A stretch of 37,277 bases of DNA. Origin: VRUG01 sp965372745 (GTDB lineage: Bacteria > Planctomycetota > Phycisphaerae > Sedimentisphaerales > Anaerobacaceae). The stretch spans positions 1-37,277 of the forward strand of contig CBDVDM010000016.1 of the NCBI GenBank assembly GCA_965372745.1, written 5' to 3'. Shown here piece after piece: positions 16,071-24,727 of this stretch (within the stretch, counting starts at the first letter, position 1; every line of letters starts with the position of its first letter). Both the position numbers and the translations under genes were made by a program. The notes below the pieces were generated by a model. That model searched no databases and was not told where the DNA came from. It saw nothing but the letters and a program-made list of their open reading frames with translations.

Positions 16071-16601
16071 TCAATATTCGGTTTGCTGCGTGTCGTCGGC
16101 TTTTTTCTTTTTGGTGTAGGTGCGAAGGATGGAGGCATAGATTAACAAGGTCCCTACCAAAAACACAATACAGGCGATTTTGACATTGTCCTGGGTTAAA
16201 CGAACTTTTCCTAATCTCCATAGTGGATTTTTAGCATACGGCCAGAACGGCTGGACATCATAGTGGTAAATAGCGTCAACGAAAACGTGCACCCATACTC
16301 CCAGGATTCCGGAGATGAGCATTTTTTTGAGGTCAGTATGATAAGGCATATGAAATATTCGCATGATTTTTTTAAACGCCTTTCGCAATAAAAATGCAGA
16401 TAGGCCCCAAACGATACCAACAGCAGTGCCTACTAATAAGCTGTGCCAGTGCCAGTACCTGTGAGGAAACCCGCCCTTAGCGAAAAGTACTTCAAGGTCA
16501 ACGATGACATTTGCAAGGACAAAGACAGGTATGTCGAGCCGCTTTCGAAAAACAAAAGCCAAAAATCCACTCGGACCGAAATGATAAGGTGTATATGGCA
16601 T
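16071..16601 (-). CDS. Integral membrane protein, YdjM/DUF457-like metal-dependent hydrolase candidate
   Basis: The 176-residue protein has about four membrane segments (around LAFVFRKRLDIPVFVLANVI, SLLVGTAVGIVWGLSAFLL, MLISGILGVWVHVFV and IACIVFLVGTLLIYASIL). Polar His clusters lie at the membrane edges (PHRYWHWHS; HVFVDAIYHYD). The N-terminal MPYTPYHFGPSG and the spacing of the His/Asp residues resemble membrane-bound metal-dependent hydrolases of the YdjM (DUF457) type. That assignment is by resemblance only. It begins 13 bases after the hldD stop and is likely co-transcribed with it. A role in envelope lipid or glycan metabolism is inferred from that neighbour. No strong ribosome-binding site precedes the ATG. 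Confidence 0.6.
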   Translation of the reverse strand: MPYTPYHFGPSGFLAFVFRKRLDIPVFVLANVIVDLEVLFAKGGFPHRYWHWHSLLVGTAVGIVWGLSAFLLRKAFKKIMRIFHMPYHTDLKKMLISGILGVWVHVFVDAIYHYDVQPFWPYAKNPLWRLGKVRLTQDNVKIACIVFLVGTLLIYASILRTYTKKKKADDTQQTEY

Positions 16602-16614
16602 AAAGTAACTTTAA

Positions 16615-17592
16615 TCAAGCTCCCGTCAGGTACGCTCCTGCTCGCAGGTAATTGCGGACATAATCTTTGACTGCATTTTCGAGAGAAGTGATTTCTTTTT
16701 TGTAGCCTGCTTTCCGGATTTTTGAAATATCAGCCTGTGTGAAATACTGATACTGGTTTTTAACTGAGTCTGGCATATCGACGTATTCGATTTTGGGGTC
16801 CGTATTCATCGCGGCGAAAACGGCATTTACAAGGTCAAGCCAGGTCCTGGCATTTCCTGTACCGATATTGAAAATGCCATTGACCTCGTGGTTGTCCAAA
16901 AAGAACAGGGTCATATCGACGGCATCTTTGATATAGATAAAGTCCCGTAGCTGCTGACCATCATGGTATTGTGGCTTATATGATTTAAAGAGCTTGACCT
17001 TTCCGGCAGCACTTATTTGTTCAAATGCCTTCAATACAAAACTTCGCATATCAGCTTTATGATATTCATTCGGACCGAAGACATTGAAGTATTTGAGTCC
17101 GACAATTTTTTTCAGGTAGCCATTGTCACGAGCCCAAAGGTCGAAGTCCTGCTTTGACCGGCCGTAAGGGTTTAGGGGTTTCAGCCGGTCCATTTCTTCT
17201 TCGCTGTCATTAAATCCCAAAGAGCCGTCGCCATAGGTGGCGGCGCTGGATGCATATATAAAACGGATTCCGGCACCGGCAGCCCAGACGGCAAGGTGCC
17301 TGGAATATTCAAAGTTGTTTTTTGTCAGATAAGAGATATCGGTTACAGTAGTGCTTGAGCAGGCGCCCATGTGGAAGACAGCGTTGACGGAAAAATCAAT
17401 TTTGTTTTCCATGACAAGTTTCAGGAAAACATCCTTCGATAGAAAATCTGCAAATGAGAGGTTTTTCAGATTTTTGCTGTCGTTCTCGCAACTCTGTTCA
17501 TCAACAACAAGTATTTCTTTTATCTTTCTTTTATTTAATGCAGCAATGACAGCTGAGCCGATGAAGCCCGCGCCGCCGGTAACAATTACCAT
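16615..17592 (-). CDS. hldD: ADP-L-glycero-D-manno-heptose-6-epimerase
   Basis: This NADP-dependent short-chain dehydrogenase/reductase epimerises ADP-D-glycero- to ADP-L-glycero-D-manno-heptose, the last step in making the LPS inner-core heptose donor. The dinucleotide motif GGAGFIG is at residues 6-12. HMGACSSTT (74-82) and LKYFNVFGPNEYHK are specific to this epimerase group, and the catalytic Tyr/Lys pair is YGRSK (143-147). The length of 325 is normal. Its presence implies heptose-containing surface glycans and an outer membrane. It heads a minus-strand group with the membrane protein gene and has an extended -10 promoter in the long upstream gap. Confidence 0.93.
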   Translation of the reverse strand: MVIVTGGAGFIGSAVIAALNKRKIKEILVVDEQSCENDSKNLKNLSFADFLSKDVFLKLVMENKIDFSVNAVFHMGACSSTTVTDISYLTKNNFEYSRHLAVWAAGAGIRFIYASSAATYGDGSLGFNDSEEEMDRLKPLNPYGRSKQDFDLWARDNGYLKKIVGLKYFNVFGPNEYHKADMRSFVLKAFEQISAAGKVKLFKSYKPQYHDGQQLRDFIYIKDAVDMTLFFLDNHEVNGIFNIGTGNARTWLDLVNAVFAAMNTDPKIEYVDMPDSVKNQYQYFTQADISKIRKAGYKKEITSLENAVKDYVRNYLRAGAYLTGA

Positions 17593-17646
17593 TTATAAAC
17601 CCTCAATATGAATGAAATACTGATATAAACTTAACTTAAAAAAATT

Positions 17647-17655
17647 ATTGTATCA
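17647..17655 (-). promoter_or_regulatory. Extended -10 promoter candidate for hldD
   Basis: The minus strand reads TGATACAAT, an extended -10 with TACAAT at 17647-17652. No good -35 box is seen. It lies 54 bases before the hldD ATG. Confidence 0.35.
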
Positions 17656-18043
17656 AGTTTGCGTGAGTTTTGCGCATAAAAAAACGCGCCTAAAAAAACG
17701 CGGTCAAAACATCATCTCCTGCTCTTGCTGGATTTCAGCATAACGCTATATAGCTTGCAACAGCAAGAAAGAGAATTCTCTTTTTGTTAAAAGTGAATGG
17801 AATCCAAGTTTCGTAATAAAATCTCTTCAACACTTTCTATAAATCCTTCTTAAACAAACCACGATTAACACAATCTCATTATAATCAAAAAAGTCGACAA
17901 AGGCCAGAAAAAAGGGCTTTCCTGGACGCAAGTACTTCTTTTACAAGCAGTTACGCAACAGAAACACCCGATTTTTTCAACTCCCTTAACAGATTAAAAA
18001 AGGCCATCTGCCAATAACGTCAGTTTTAATAAGGTCTTAGCAA
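17656..18043. other. Gene-free region with inverted and tandem repeats between hldD and tatA
   Basis: No ORF with a usable ribosome-binding site is seen on either strand. The region contains two tandem copies of AAAAAAACGCG with a 14-base period (17678-17688, 17692-17702). It also has an 8-bp inverted repeat TCTTGCTG/CAGCAAGA (17723-17730, 17761-17768) and a perfect 16-base palindrome, AAAGAGAATTCTCTTT (17768-17783). These could belong to a structured RNA or to regulatory sites for the two divergent genes. No known RNA family is recognised. Confidence 0.4.
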
Positions 18044-18073
18044 TTGACATGGCAGATTAGAAAGCGGTACAAT
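18044..18073 (+). promoter_or_regulatory. Sigma70-type promoter of tatA-tatC-dus
   Basis: TTGACA (18044-18049) and TACAAT (18068-18073) are 18 bases apart, leaving a leader of roughly 120 bases before tatA. A small inverted repeat, ACCC-TTTA-GGGT, directly after the -10 (about 18073-18084) lies at the expected start of transcription. Confidence 0.55.
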
Positions 18074-18203
18074 ACCCTTTAGGGTAATAAAATTCGCGTC
18101 TAACGGTTGTAACTAATTTTTGTAAAACAAGTTACCGCGGGATTAAGTCGCAATTTTTAAGTGGAATTGGTAGAATATGTAAAAACTAATCGGGAGATAA
18201 AAA

Positions 18204-18479
18204 ATGGTCGAAGGTCTACATGAAATATTGTCGTTTGGTGGAATTCCCGGCGGCTGGGAGTGGATAGTCATCCTTATTATTGCCTTGTTGATATTCGGCA
18301 AAAAACTGCCGGATATAGCTCGGGCAGCGGGGAAAAGCCTTAATGCATTCAAGAAAGGTGTGCATGAGGCAGAGCAGGCAAAAGATGATGTTGTAGAGCA
18401 AGTCAACAAGGTAAAGAATGAGGTGGTGCAGGATATTAAAGATGCTGCAGGTTTAGACGAAGATGAGAAAAAAGACTAA
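18204..18479 (+). CDS. tatA: Twin-arginine translocase subunit TatA
   Basis: TatA oligomerises at the inner membrane to let folded Tat substrates cross. The 91-residue protein has a short periplasmic N-terminus and one membrane helix (WIVILIIALLIFG). The FGKKLPDIARAAGKSLNAFKKG hinge and amphipathic helix characteristic of TatA/E follows, with a charged, coiled C-terminal tail. It lacks the longer tail of TatB, and no separate tatB is nearby, so it may do both jobs. GGGAGAT provides a strong ribosome-binding site. tatC follows after 41 bases. A Tat-signal protein is encoded in the same window near 26776. Confidence 0.93.
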   Translation: MVEGLHEILSFGGIPGGWEWIVILIIALLIFGKKLPDIARAAGKSLNAFKKGVHEAEQAKDDVVEQVNKVKNEVVQDIKDAAGLDEDEKKD

Positions 18480-18520
18480 GTGTCTTTTTTGAAAATTTCA
18501 TTCCCGCCATATCAATCGAC

Positions 18521-19288
18521 ATGGGTAAAAGCAAAAATAAAGATAAGTCCATCAATCTCACCATGAGTCTGGGCGACCATCTCGAGGAACTTCGCTTCAG
18601 GCTAATTTTTGCATTGTCTGGTTTGGCGATCGGCACAATAATCTGCCTTTTTTTCGGCACAAAGATAATCGCCTTTATACAAAAGCCATATAATGATTTG
18701 CTGCCTGGCTATCCTCTGGTCGCGTTGGCGCCGGCAGATGCCTTTATAGGTTATATGAAGGTGTCACTAATAGCCGGTCTGATTATATCATCGCCGTTGG
18801 TATTTTATCAGTTGTGGATGTTTATATCCGCGGGGTTATACAAAAAAGAGAGACGGTATGTAAAAATGGCGATTCCTTTTTCGGCTGCCCTGTTTATAGG
18901 CGGTGCTTTATTTTTCCTTTTTGTCGTAGCACCAATTTCACTTATGTTCTTCATTAAGTTTGGCAAACTGATTAACGTATCACCAAACTGGACGTTTCAA
19001 AATTATATATCGTTTATAACAGTTTTGATGCTGGTATTCGGGATCGGATTTCAGACTCCGATAGCAATATTCTTTTTGAACAAGACTGAACTGGTTTCCT
19101 TGGAGGCTTTGCGCAAATCAAGAAAATACGCTCTGCTGGGCGTATTTGTTTTAGCTGCAGTAGCGACACCTCCTGACGTTATAAGCCAGGTGACATTAGC
19201 GATACCCCTTTATTTGTTATTCGAATCAGGCATTATTCTAAGTTACTTTGGCAATCGCAGGAAGAGTGCAAAAAACAGTAATGCTTGA
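18521..19288 (+). CDS. tatC: Twin-arginine translocase subunit TatC
   Basis: TatC recognises the twin-arginine signal peptide and nucleates the translocon. The 255-residue protein has six predicted membrane segments. The N-terminal signature MSLGDHLEELRFRL contains the conserved Glu of the signal-binding site. The first periplasmic loop contains LAPADAFIGYMK, followed by SSPLVFYQLWMFISAGLYKKE, both diagnostic of TatC, and the late segment VAATPPDVISQ is also conserved. The length is typical. It follows tatA directly and overlaps the start of the dus gene by 8 bases, so all three are one transcript. Confidence 0.96.
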   Translation: MGKSKNKDKSINLTMSLGDHLEELRFRLIFALSGLAIGTIICLFFGTKIIAFIQKPYNDLLPGYPLVALAPADAFIGYMKVSLIAGLIISSPLVFYQLWMFISAGLYKKERRYVKMAIPFSAALFIGGALFFLFVVAPISLMFFIKFGKLINVSPNWTFQNYISFITVLMLVFGIGFQTPIAIFFLNKTELVSLEALRKSRKYALLGVFVLAAVATPPDVISQVTLAIPLYLLFESGIILSYFGNRRKSAKNSNA

Positions 19289-20258
19289 GATAGGCCAAAT
19301 CAAATTAGATGTACCATTTCTGCAGGCGCCATTAAGCGGTTACAGTGATTATGCGATGCGCAAATTAGCTCGTGACTTTGGTGCACCGCTTACTTTTGCA
19401 GGTGTGATGCTGGCGAAGAGCGCAGCTAACCCAAAAGTTCTGAAGAAACCGGTATTTGTTCCCGGCGATGATGAACACCCGATAGGCGCACAGATTTTAG
19501 GCCGGGAACCTGAGATTATGGCAACAGCAGCCAGTGGACTGGAACAGGCCGGTTATGATTTGATTGACTTAAACTTTGCGTGTCCGGCACCGAAGGTGCT
19601 TGCCCGAGGTCGCGGGGGCTGTTTAATCAACGAACCAGAAAAGGCAATCGAGATTTATAAAAGGGTCAGGCAGGCAGTAAGCTGTCCTGTAACAGTAAAG
19701 ATTCGTGCAGGTTATGACAACAGCGAGCAGTCCATGGACAATTTTTGGCGAATAATTACAGCGTTATCAGAAGAAAGGGTCGATGCGATAATAGTTCATG
19801 GAAGAAGTGTGCTTCAACGGTTCAGTGGGGCAAGTGACTGGGAAATTTTAGGGCAGATAAAACGGGAGTTTGCCTCAACAACAATAATCGGCAGCGGGGA
19901 TTTATTAAATGCGGAAGCAGCAGCTAACATTTTAAAGACCGGTAAGATTGATGGAGTGTTAATTGCACGAGGTGCGATTGGCAACCCATGGATATTCAGC
20001 CGGTTACGAGCACTTTTGGAGGGTAAAGAGCCCCCTGCCGCAATTAGTATAAAAGCACAAGGCCAGGTAATACGTCAGCACCTCGAACTGGTTTGCCAAT
20101 TATACGAAAAGAAAAAAGCGGTCAGGTATATGCGGAAATTTCTGGTCAATTACTGTCGGCTTCACACGCATCGTAAAAAAGTGCAGACAAATCTTTTAGA
20201 AGCAAACAGTAAGGACGAGCTTTTAGCGGTGATAAGGCAGTGGTACGAATTGGATTAG
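19281..20258 (+). CDS. dus: tRNA-dihydrouridine synthase
   Basis: This FMN enzyme reduces uridines in tRNA D-loops. The TIM-barrel signatures are visible: the N-terminal LQAPLSGYSD, the active-site cysteine C101 in DLNFACPAPKV, K140 in TVKIRAG, and the His of IIVHGRS. The FMN-phosphate loop IGSGDL is followed by VLIARGAIGNPWIF. About 325 residues is a normal length. Upstream in-frame TTG (19248) and GTG (19266) codons exist, but the ATG at 19281 gives the usual N-terminus and overlaps tatC by ATGCTTGA, implying coupling. AGGAAG lies 16 bases before it, further than usual. The specific Dus subclass cannot be decided here. Confidence 0.92.
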   Translation: MLEIGQIKLDVPFLQAPLSGYSDYAMRKLARDFGAPLTFAGVMLAKSAANPKVLKKPVFVPGDDEHPIGAQILGREPEIMATAASGLEQAGYDLIDLNFACPAPKVLARGRGGCLINEPEKAIEIYKRVRQAVSCPVTVKIRAGYDNSEQSMDNFWRIITALSEERVDAIIVHGRSVLQRFSGASDWEILGQIKREFASTTIIGSGDLLNAEAAANILKTGKIDGVLIARGAIGNPWIFSRLRALLEGKEPPAAISIKAQGQVIRQHLELVCQLYEKKKAVRYMRKFLVNYCRLHTHRKKVQTNLLEANSKDELLAVIRQWYELD

Positions 20259-20275
20259 AACTATTTTTACATGAT

Positions 20276-21682
20276 TTAATCAAGGATAACCTCGTCGCCA
20301 TAAGCAGGTACCAATACATCCCATCCGGTTTGCTGCCTGATATAGTCACCGAATGCGGTCGCACTTTTGCTCTCGCCATGGACAACGAAGACTTTTCTGG
20401 GCGGAGTGTCAAGTTCCTTTAGCCAGTTTAGAAGTTCCTGTTTGTCGGCATGTGCAGAAAAACCATGTATTCGTGTTATCTTTGCCATGACCTCGTATTG
20501 CTCGCCGAGAATTCTGATTTTTTTTGCGCCGTCGACAATTCGTCTTCCAAGAGTTCCAACGGCCTGGTAGCCTACAAACATAATCGTATTTTGCGGTTTG
20601 GTGATATTATTTATAAGGTGATATTTGATTCTTCCGCCGGTACACATTCCGGAACCGGCTATAATGATTATTGGTTCGGTTATATGGTTTATGGCTTTTG
20701 ACTGCCTGGCAGTGCCGGCCATTTGAAGAGCAGCAAGTTTAAAAGGCGATTCATGGTTGTTGACAAACTCAGTCATCTCAGCGTCAAACAACTCAGGGTG
20801 TTTTTTGAATACCGCTGTAATCTTTGATGCCATCGGGCTGTCAAGAAAAACCTTCAGTTGCGGTATTTCGTTATCAAGCAGTAACTCGTTTATGTAATAC
20901 AAAACCTCCTGTGAACGTTCGAGAGCAAAGCTCGGGATAATAATATTTCCGCCGGAATTTATGGTTTCATTTATGGCCTGACCGATAAGCTCTTTCACAT
21001 CTTCGGTATTGTGGTGGATTCTGTCGCCGTAGGTCGATTCGATAAGAACATAATCAGCGGAATCAAAAACGGCGGGGTCGCAAACGATAGGTCTGTCAGG
21101 TCTGCCGATGTCGCCGGAGAAGATGATTATTCTTTCCTGGTCTTTATCTCTGACCTTTACCCTTATTATTGACGAGCCGAGAACATGGCCGGCATCATAA
21201 AACGTAGCCTCAACTCCATCGCCAAGATTTACGGCTTTTCTGTATTCAACAGGAGTAAATAAAGGTAAGCAGGCCTGTGCATCTTCGGTTGTGTAAAGAG
21301 GTTTGTCTCCACGATATCCTGTACGGCCTTGTCTTTTGTGCCTTTTGCGTTTATGCTCAGCGTCTTCTTCCTGGATATGAGCGGCATCCAATAAAATAAT
21401 CCGAGCGATTTCAGCGGTAGCGTCGGTACAGTAGATTTTTCCTTTGAAACCGTCTTTGACGAGTTTTGGCAGCAGGCCGCAATGGTCAAGATGGGCGTGT
21501 GTTAAAAGAACAGCATCTATCTGGGCGGGATTCATTGGAAAAGGGTCCCAGTTTCTGTCTTTGAACTGCCGTTCCTGATACATGCCGCAATCAATGAGAA
21601 TGGAAGTGTTATTTGCCTGAAGCAAATGCCTTGAGCCGGTGACATTCTGAGCGGCACCAAGAAAGCTTAATTTCATTTTCAT
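20276..21682 (-). CDS. Metallo-beta-lactamase/beta-CASP RNase-like protein
   Basis: The 468-residue protein belongs to the MBL-fold, beta-CASP branch of RNA processing nucleases (CPSF73/RNase J relatives, often annotated as RNA-specificity-domain exonucleases). The zinc motif HAHLDH is at residues 62-67. GHVLGSS and SGDIGRPDRP provide further metal ligands. The beta-CASP motifs are ESTYGDR, the His of GSGMCTGGRIKYHL and HGFSAHADK near the end. There is no RNase J C-terminal domain. It probably degrades or processes RNA in the cytoplasm using two Zn ions. The ATG follows AAGG by 6 bases and a good promoter lies upstream. It converges on dus with 17 bases between them. Confidence 0.9.
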   Translation of the reverse strand: MKMKLSFLGAAQNVTGSRHLLQANNTSILIDCGMYQERQFKDRNWDPFPMNPAQIDAVLLTHAHLDHCGLLPKLVKDGFKGKIYCTDATAEIARIILLDAAHIQEEDAEHKRKRHKRQGRTGYRGDKPLYTTEDAQACLPLFTPVEYRKAVNLGDGVEATFYDAGHVLGSSIIRVKVRDKDQERIIIFSGDIGRPDRPIVCDPAVFDSADYVLIESTYGDRIHHNTEDVKELIGQAINETINSGGNIIIPSFALERSQEVLYYINELLLDNEIPQLKVFLDSPMASKITAVFKKHPELFDAEMTEFVNNHESPFKLAALQMAGTARQSKAINHITEPIIIIAGSGMCTGGRIKYHLINNITKPQNTIMFVGYQAVGTLGRRIVDGAKKIRILGEQYEVMAKITRIHGFSAHADKQELLNWLKELDTPPRKVFVVHGESKSATAFGDYIRQQTGWDVLVPAYGDEVILD

Positions 21683-21722
21683 ATTCTACCTTATAACAAG
21701 AACAACTTATCCGGAGACGTAA

Positions 21723-21751
21723 ATTTTACTATTAGTGTAACGTAGCGTCAA
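21723..21751 (-). promoter_or_regulatory. Sigma70-type promoter of the beta-CASP RNase gene
   Basis: On the minus strand, TTGACG (21746-21751) and TAAAAT (21723-21728) are exactly 17 bases apart, 40 bases before the ATG. The rest of the gap to the next gene (21752-21970) shows nothing recognisable. Confidence 0.6.
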
Positions 21752-21970
21752 GTAAAGACGGTATGCAAACAATCGGTTTTAAAGAGGCTCGGCTTGCAGA
21801 TTTTTACAAAGGAACAGTCCTATAAGGATTTTGGCAAAGTGACACTCGAAATCAGACGATATTGTAAAATCGGAATACTGGTTTTTATAAGGAATCCGCA
21901 AAGGGATATTTTGCTAACTGCTTACTGTACAAGACATTAGGGAATAATATCTGGATTTTTGGTTTTTTTA

Positions 21971-21979
21971 TGATATAAT
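21971..21979 (+). promoter_or_regulatory. Extended -10 promoter of the beta-helix gene
   Basis: TGATATAAT contains a perfect TATAAT (21974-21979) with the extended TG. The -35 region is T-rich without a good hexamer. Transcription would start near 21986, just before the GGAGG ribosome-binding site. Confidence 0.5.
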
Positions 21980-22027
21980 GGTAAATTATTGGTGCTTAGA
22001 AGTAAAGTCGCCGGAGGTGTGTTAGTG

Positions 22028-24679
22028 ATGAGAAGGTTTTTGATAATCCTGATGCTTTTTTTATGGTGCGGCCAAGCGCAATCGGATACTTTGCCGGTAC
22101 CCGGCGTTTACCCGACCATCCAGTCTGCGATAAATAATTCCAATGATGGTGATGTAATCATCGTCGAGCCTAATACATATCGCGAAAACATCAATTTTCT
22201 CGGCAAAGCAATCATTGTACGTTCTACAGACCCGAATGACACCAATATAGTGTCATCTACAATCATTGACGGCAACGAGCCGGATGATCCAAATTATGGC
22301 AGCGCAGTAATATTTAACAGCGGTGAAGATTCAAATTCGGTATTAAGCGGTTTTACTATAACAGGGGGCAGCGGTTCATGGGCGCAGATTTACTGGGAAT
22401 TTAAAGGGTACTTGTGGAATCGCTGCGGAGGCGGGGTGTTGTGCTTGAACGGTTCATCACCCAGGATAACCAAAAATGTTTTTGTTGATAACATAGCCGG
22501 CCAGGGAGGCGGAATATACTTTTATAATTACAGCGACCCGATTGTCACAAATAATACGTTTATTAATAATTCCGCAAAGAAATATCATGGTTATAACAAT
22601 CCCGACCCTAATGATTCAAATAACCATGACCACGGAGACGGCGGAGCGATTGTAGGATTTCACTACTGCGATGCGACTATAACTAATAATTTGATACAAA
22701 ACAATCACGCTGACTATTACGGAGGAGGTATTCACTTTAGACAGTGGAGCAATGGTCTGATTGAAGGCAATCATATAGCAGATAATAATTCCATGCTCGG
22801 TGCGGGACTTCACATCACATATACTTCCAGTCCAACCATAAGAGGCAATGTTATCGAAAGAAACATCGCAGGAGCTTTTGGCGGAGGAGGTATATATGTG
22901 TACTTTCAATCTGAGCCTTTGGTTGAACAAAATGTAATCACAAAAAATACAAGTGTCAATGGCGCAGGGATGGCGGTTTATTATGACAGTAATCCGGTTA
23001 TCCGCAACAATCTCATTTACAAAAATAAAAATGGGGCAGGGATAAGAGTAAGAGGAGGCTCAAATCCCCTGATTATTCATAATACGATTGCAGGTAATAC
23101 AGCTTCAAGTACAAAAGGAGGTGTTGACTGCACGGAAAATGCAGGTCCTACTATCGAAAATAACATTATCTGCAATAATGGTGATGGCTATGGAATATAT
23201 GTTGACGGTACGAGCTCGCCGATAATCAGATACAATGATGTGTGGGCCAATGGGGCTGGAAAATATGGTCCATCAATATCAGATCAAACCGGTATTAACG
23301 GCAATATCTCACTGCCTCCTAATTTTGTTAATTCAGACAGCAATGATTATCATCTAAACTACAACAGTGGATGTATCAATACAGGTGCTCGGGATTTTAA
23401 TACGCCTGATATAAATGATTTCGATTTTAATCCACGCAAGAACGGTGAATTTGTTGATATAGGGGCCTACGAGGTTTGGCCGATATGGAACACAACCTCC
23501 GGCGATAAGTATTCACAAATACAAACTGCAATTGATGACTCGAATGATGGCGACAATGTTATTGTTACTGCGGGCAGATATTACGAAAATATCAACTTCA
23601 AAGGCAAAAATATCATTCTTCAATCCGTAAATCCGGAAGATTGGAATGTTGTTGAGAAGACTATTATTGACGCCAATGACAGCAACACCGTAGTATTTTT
23701 TAAAACAGGTGAAGATTCCAATTGTGTGCTGGCAGGTTTTACTATTACCGGCGGTCGTGCACCTGGTGATTACGGTGGCGGGGTTCGAACGAGTTTTTAT
23801 TTTGACCCTAATGTTGTGCCGGCAGGGCCAATTATCCGAAACAACATTGTTACAAACAATACCGCCAGAAAAGGTGCCGGCATATGCCTGTATCATTCAA
23901 CCGCTCGAGTTCTGAATAATATTATATACGGAAACAAGGACACCGAAACCGGTCAGGGTGGCGGCATTATGATAATAGACTGTCTGGAAGAGCCTAACGT
24001 GATGATAGCTGATAATATTATTGTTGGAAACAAAGCAACATTTGGTGGCGGAATAAGAGTGCAGAAATCGCCATTGGCAGACATAACCAACAATGTAATA
24101 GCGTATAACAGGGCAACCTGGAAAGGAATAGGTATTTATGGAGAAAGCGGGACGAATATTGAGAACTGTATAGTGTGGGGACATGGAGGCGGGGCAGAAG
24201 ATGATTTATATGTATGCGATTCGCGTTATAGTTGTATAGAAAGTGCAGCAGCAGGTGAAGGTAATATATCCTCTGAGCCAAATTTTGTGGATTCCGGCTA
24301 TTGGGACGATGCCAACACAGCCGGTGATTTGAGTGATGACTTTTTTGTTCCGGGCAATTACCATTTACTGCCTGGGTCGTTATGTATTGATGCGGGCGAT
24401 ACCAATTCAGTCCCTTCGATTTTAAGTGGAGATATTGACGGCGAGACAAGGGTATTTAACAATATCGTTGATATTGGAGCGGATGAGGTTGTTACGACTC
24501 CATTTGATTTGGATAATGATGGCATTGTAGATTATTACGAGGTATTTGCTTTAGGTAATGAATGGTTACAAAACGGTGTTGCACTGGAAACGGACTTTTA
24601 TGAAGACGGTTTTATAGACTTTGCCGATTTTGCTGTATTGGCTAACGAATGGCTATGGCAAGGTGGCTGGTATGAGTAA
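22028..24679 (+). CDS. Exported parallel beta-helix protein with dockerin-like C-terminus
   Basis: The 883-residue protein starts with a signal peptide (MRRFLIILMLFLWCGQAQS). It has two related pectate-lyase-like beta-helix domains, each opening with the same unit: YPTIQSAINNSNDGD near the start and YSQIQTAIDDSNDGD about residue 500. Many short right-handed helix turns rich in Asn/Gly follow (for example IRNN, ITNN, GGGIHF). The C-terminus (about 826-883) has two 'D-x-D-x-D-G' calcium-type loops, DLDNDGIVDYYEVF and YEDGFIDFADFAVLANEWL, matching dockerin-like tails common in planctomycetes. It probably binds or acts on polysaccharide at the surface, but no catalytic residues can be assigned. 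The ATG at 22028 follows GGAGG by about ten bases; an in-frame TTG at 21989 would precede the signal peptide with charged residues and is rejected. Confidence 0.85.
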   Translation: MRRFLIILMLFLWCGQAQSDTLPVPGVYPTIQSAINNSNDGDVIIVEPNTYRENINFLGKAIIVRSTDPNDTNIVSSTIIDGNEPDDPNYGSAVIFNSGEDSNSVLSGFTITGGSGSWAQIYWEFKGYLWNRCGGGVLCLNGSSPRITKNVFVDNIAGQGGGIYFYNYSDPIVTNNTFINNSAKKYHGYNNPDPNDSNNHDHGDGGAIVGFHYCDATITNNLIQNNHADYYGGGIHFRQWSNGLIEGNHIADNNSMLGAGLHITYTSSPTIRGNVIERNIAGAFGGGGIYVYFQSEPLVEQNVITKNTSVNGAGMAVYYDSNPVIRNNLIYKNKNGAGIRVRGGSNPLIIHNTIAGNTASSTKGGVDCTENAGPTIENNIICNNGDGYGIYVDGTSSPIIRYNDVWANGAGKYGPSISDQTGINGNISLPPNFVNSDSNDYHLNYNSGCINTGARDFNTPDINDFDFNPRKNGEFVDIGAYEVWPIWNTTSGDKYSQIQTAIDDSNDGDNVIVTAGRYYENINFKGKNIILQSVNPEDWNVVEKTIIDANDSNTVVFFKTGEDSNCVLAGFTITGGRAPGDYGGGVRTSFYFDPNVVPAGPIIRNNIVTNNTARKGAGICLYHSTARVLNNIIYGNKDTETGQGGGIMIIDCLEEPNVMIADNIIVGNKATFGGGIRVQKSPLADITNNVIAYNRATWKGIGIYGESGTNIENCIVWGHGGGAEDDLYVCDSRYSCIESAAAGEGNISSEPNFVDSGYWDDANTAGDLSDDFFVPGNYHLLPGSLCIDAGDTNSVPSILSGDIDGETRVFNNIVDIGADEVVTTPFDLDNDGIVDYYEVFALGNEWLQNGVALETDFYEDGFIDFADFAVLANEWLWQGGWYE

Positions 24680-24704
24680 GTTGGAATACGGTCTTGAACT
24701 TCCC

Positions 24705-24727
24705 TAAACTAAACATACTTTAGTTTA
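24705..24727. terminator. AT-rich hairpin between converging genes
   Basis: TAAACTAAA (24705-24713) pairs with TTTAGTTTA (24719-24727) around the loop CATAC. It lies between the beta-helix gene and the lipoprotein gene, overlaps the lipoprotein stop and could serve both directions. The stem is A/T-only, so terminator strength is uncertain. Confidence 0.4.

Noticed and set aside
21978..22025. 15-codon upstream ORF before the beta-helix gene
   Set aside because: Its ATG overlaps the predicted -10 box, so it would lie upstream of the transcript start.
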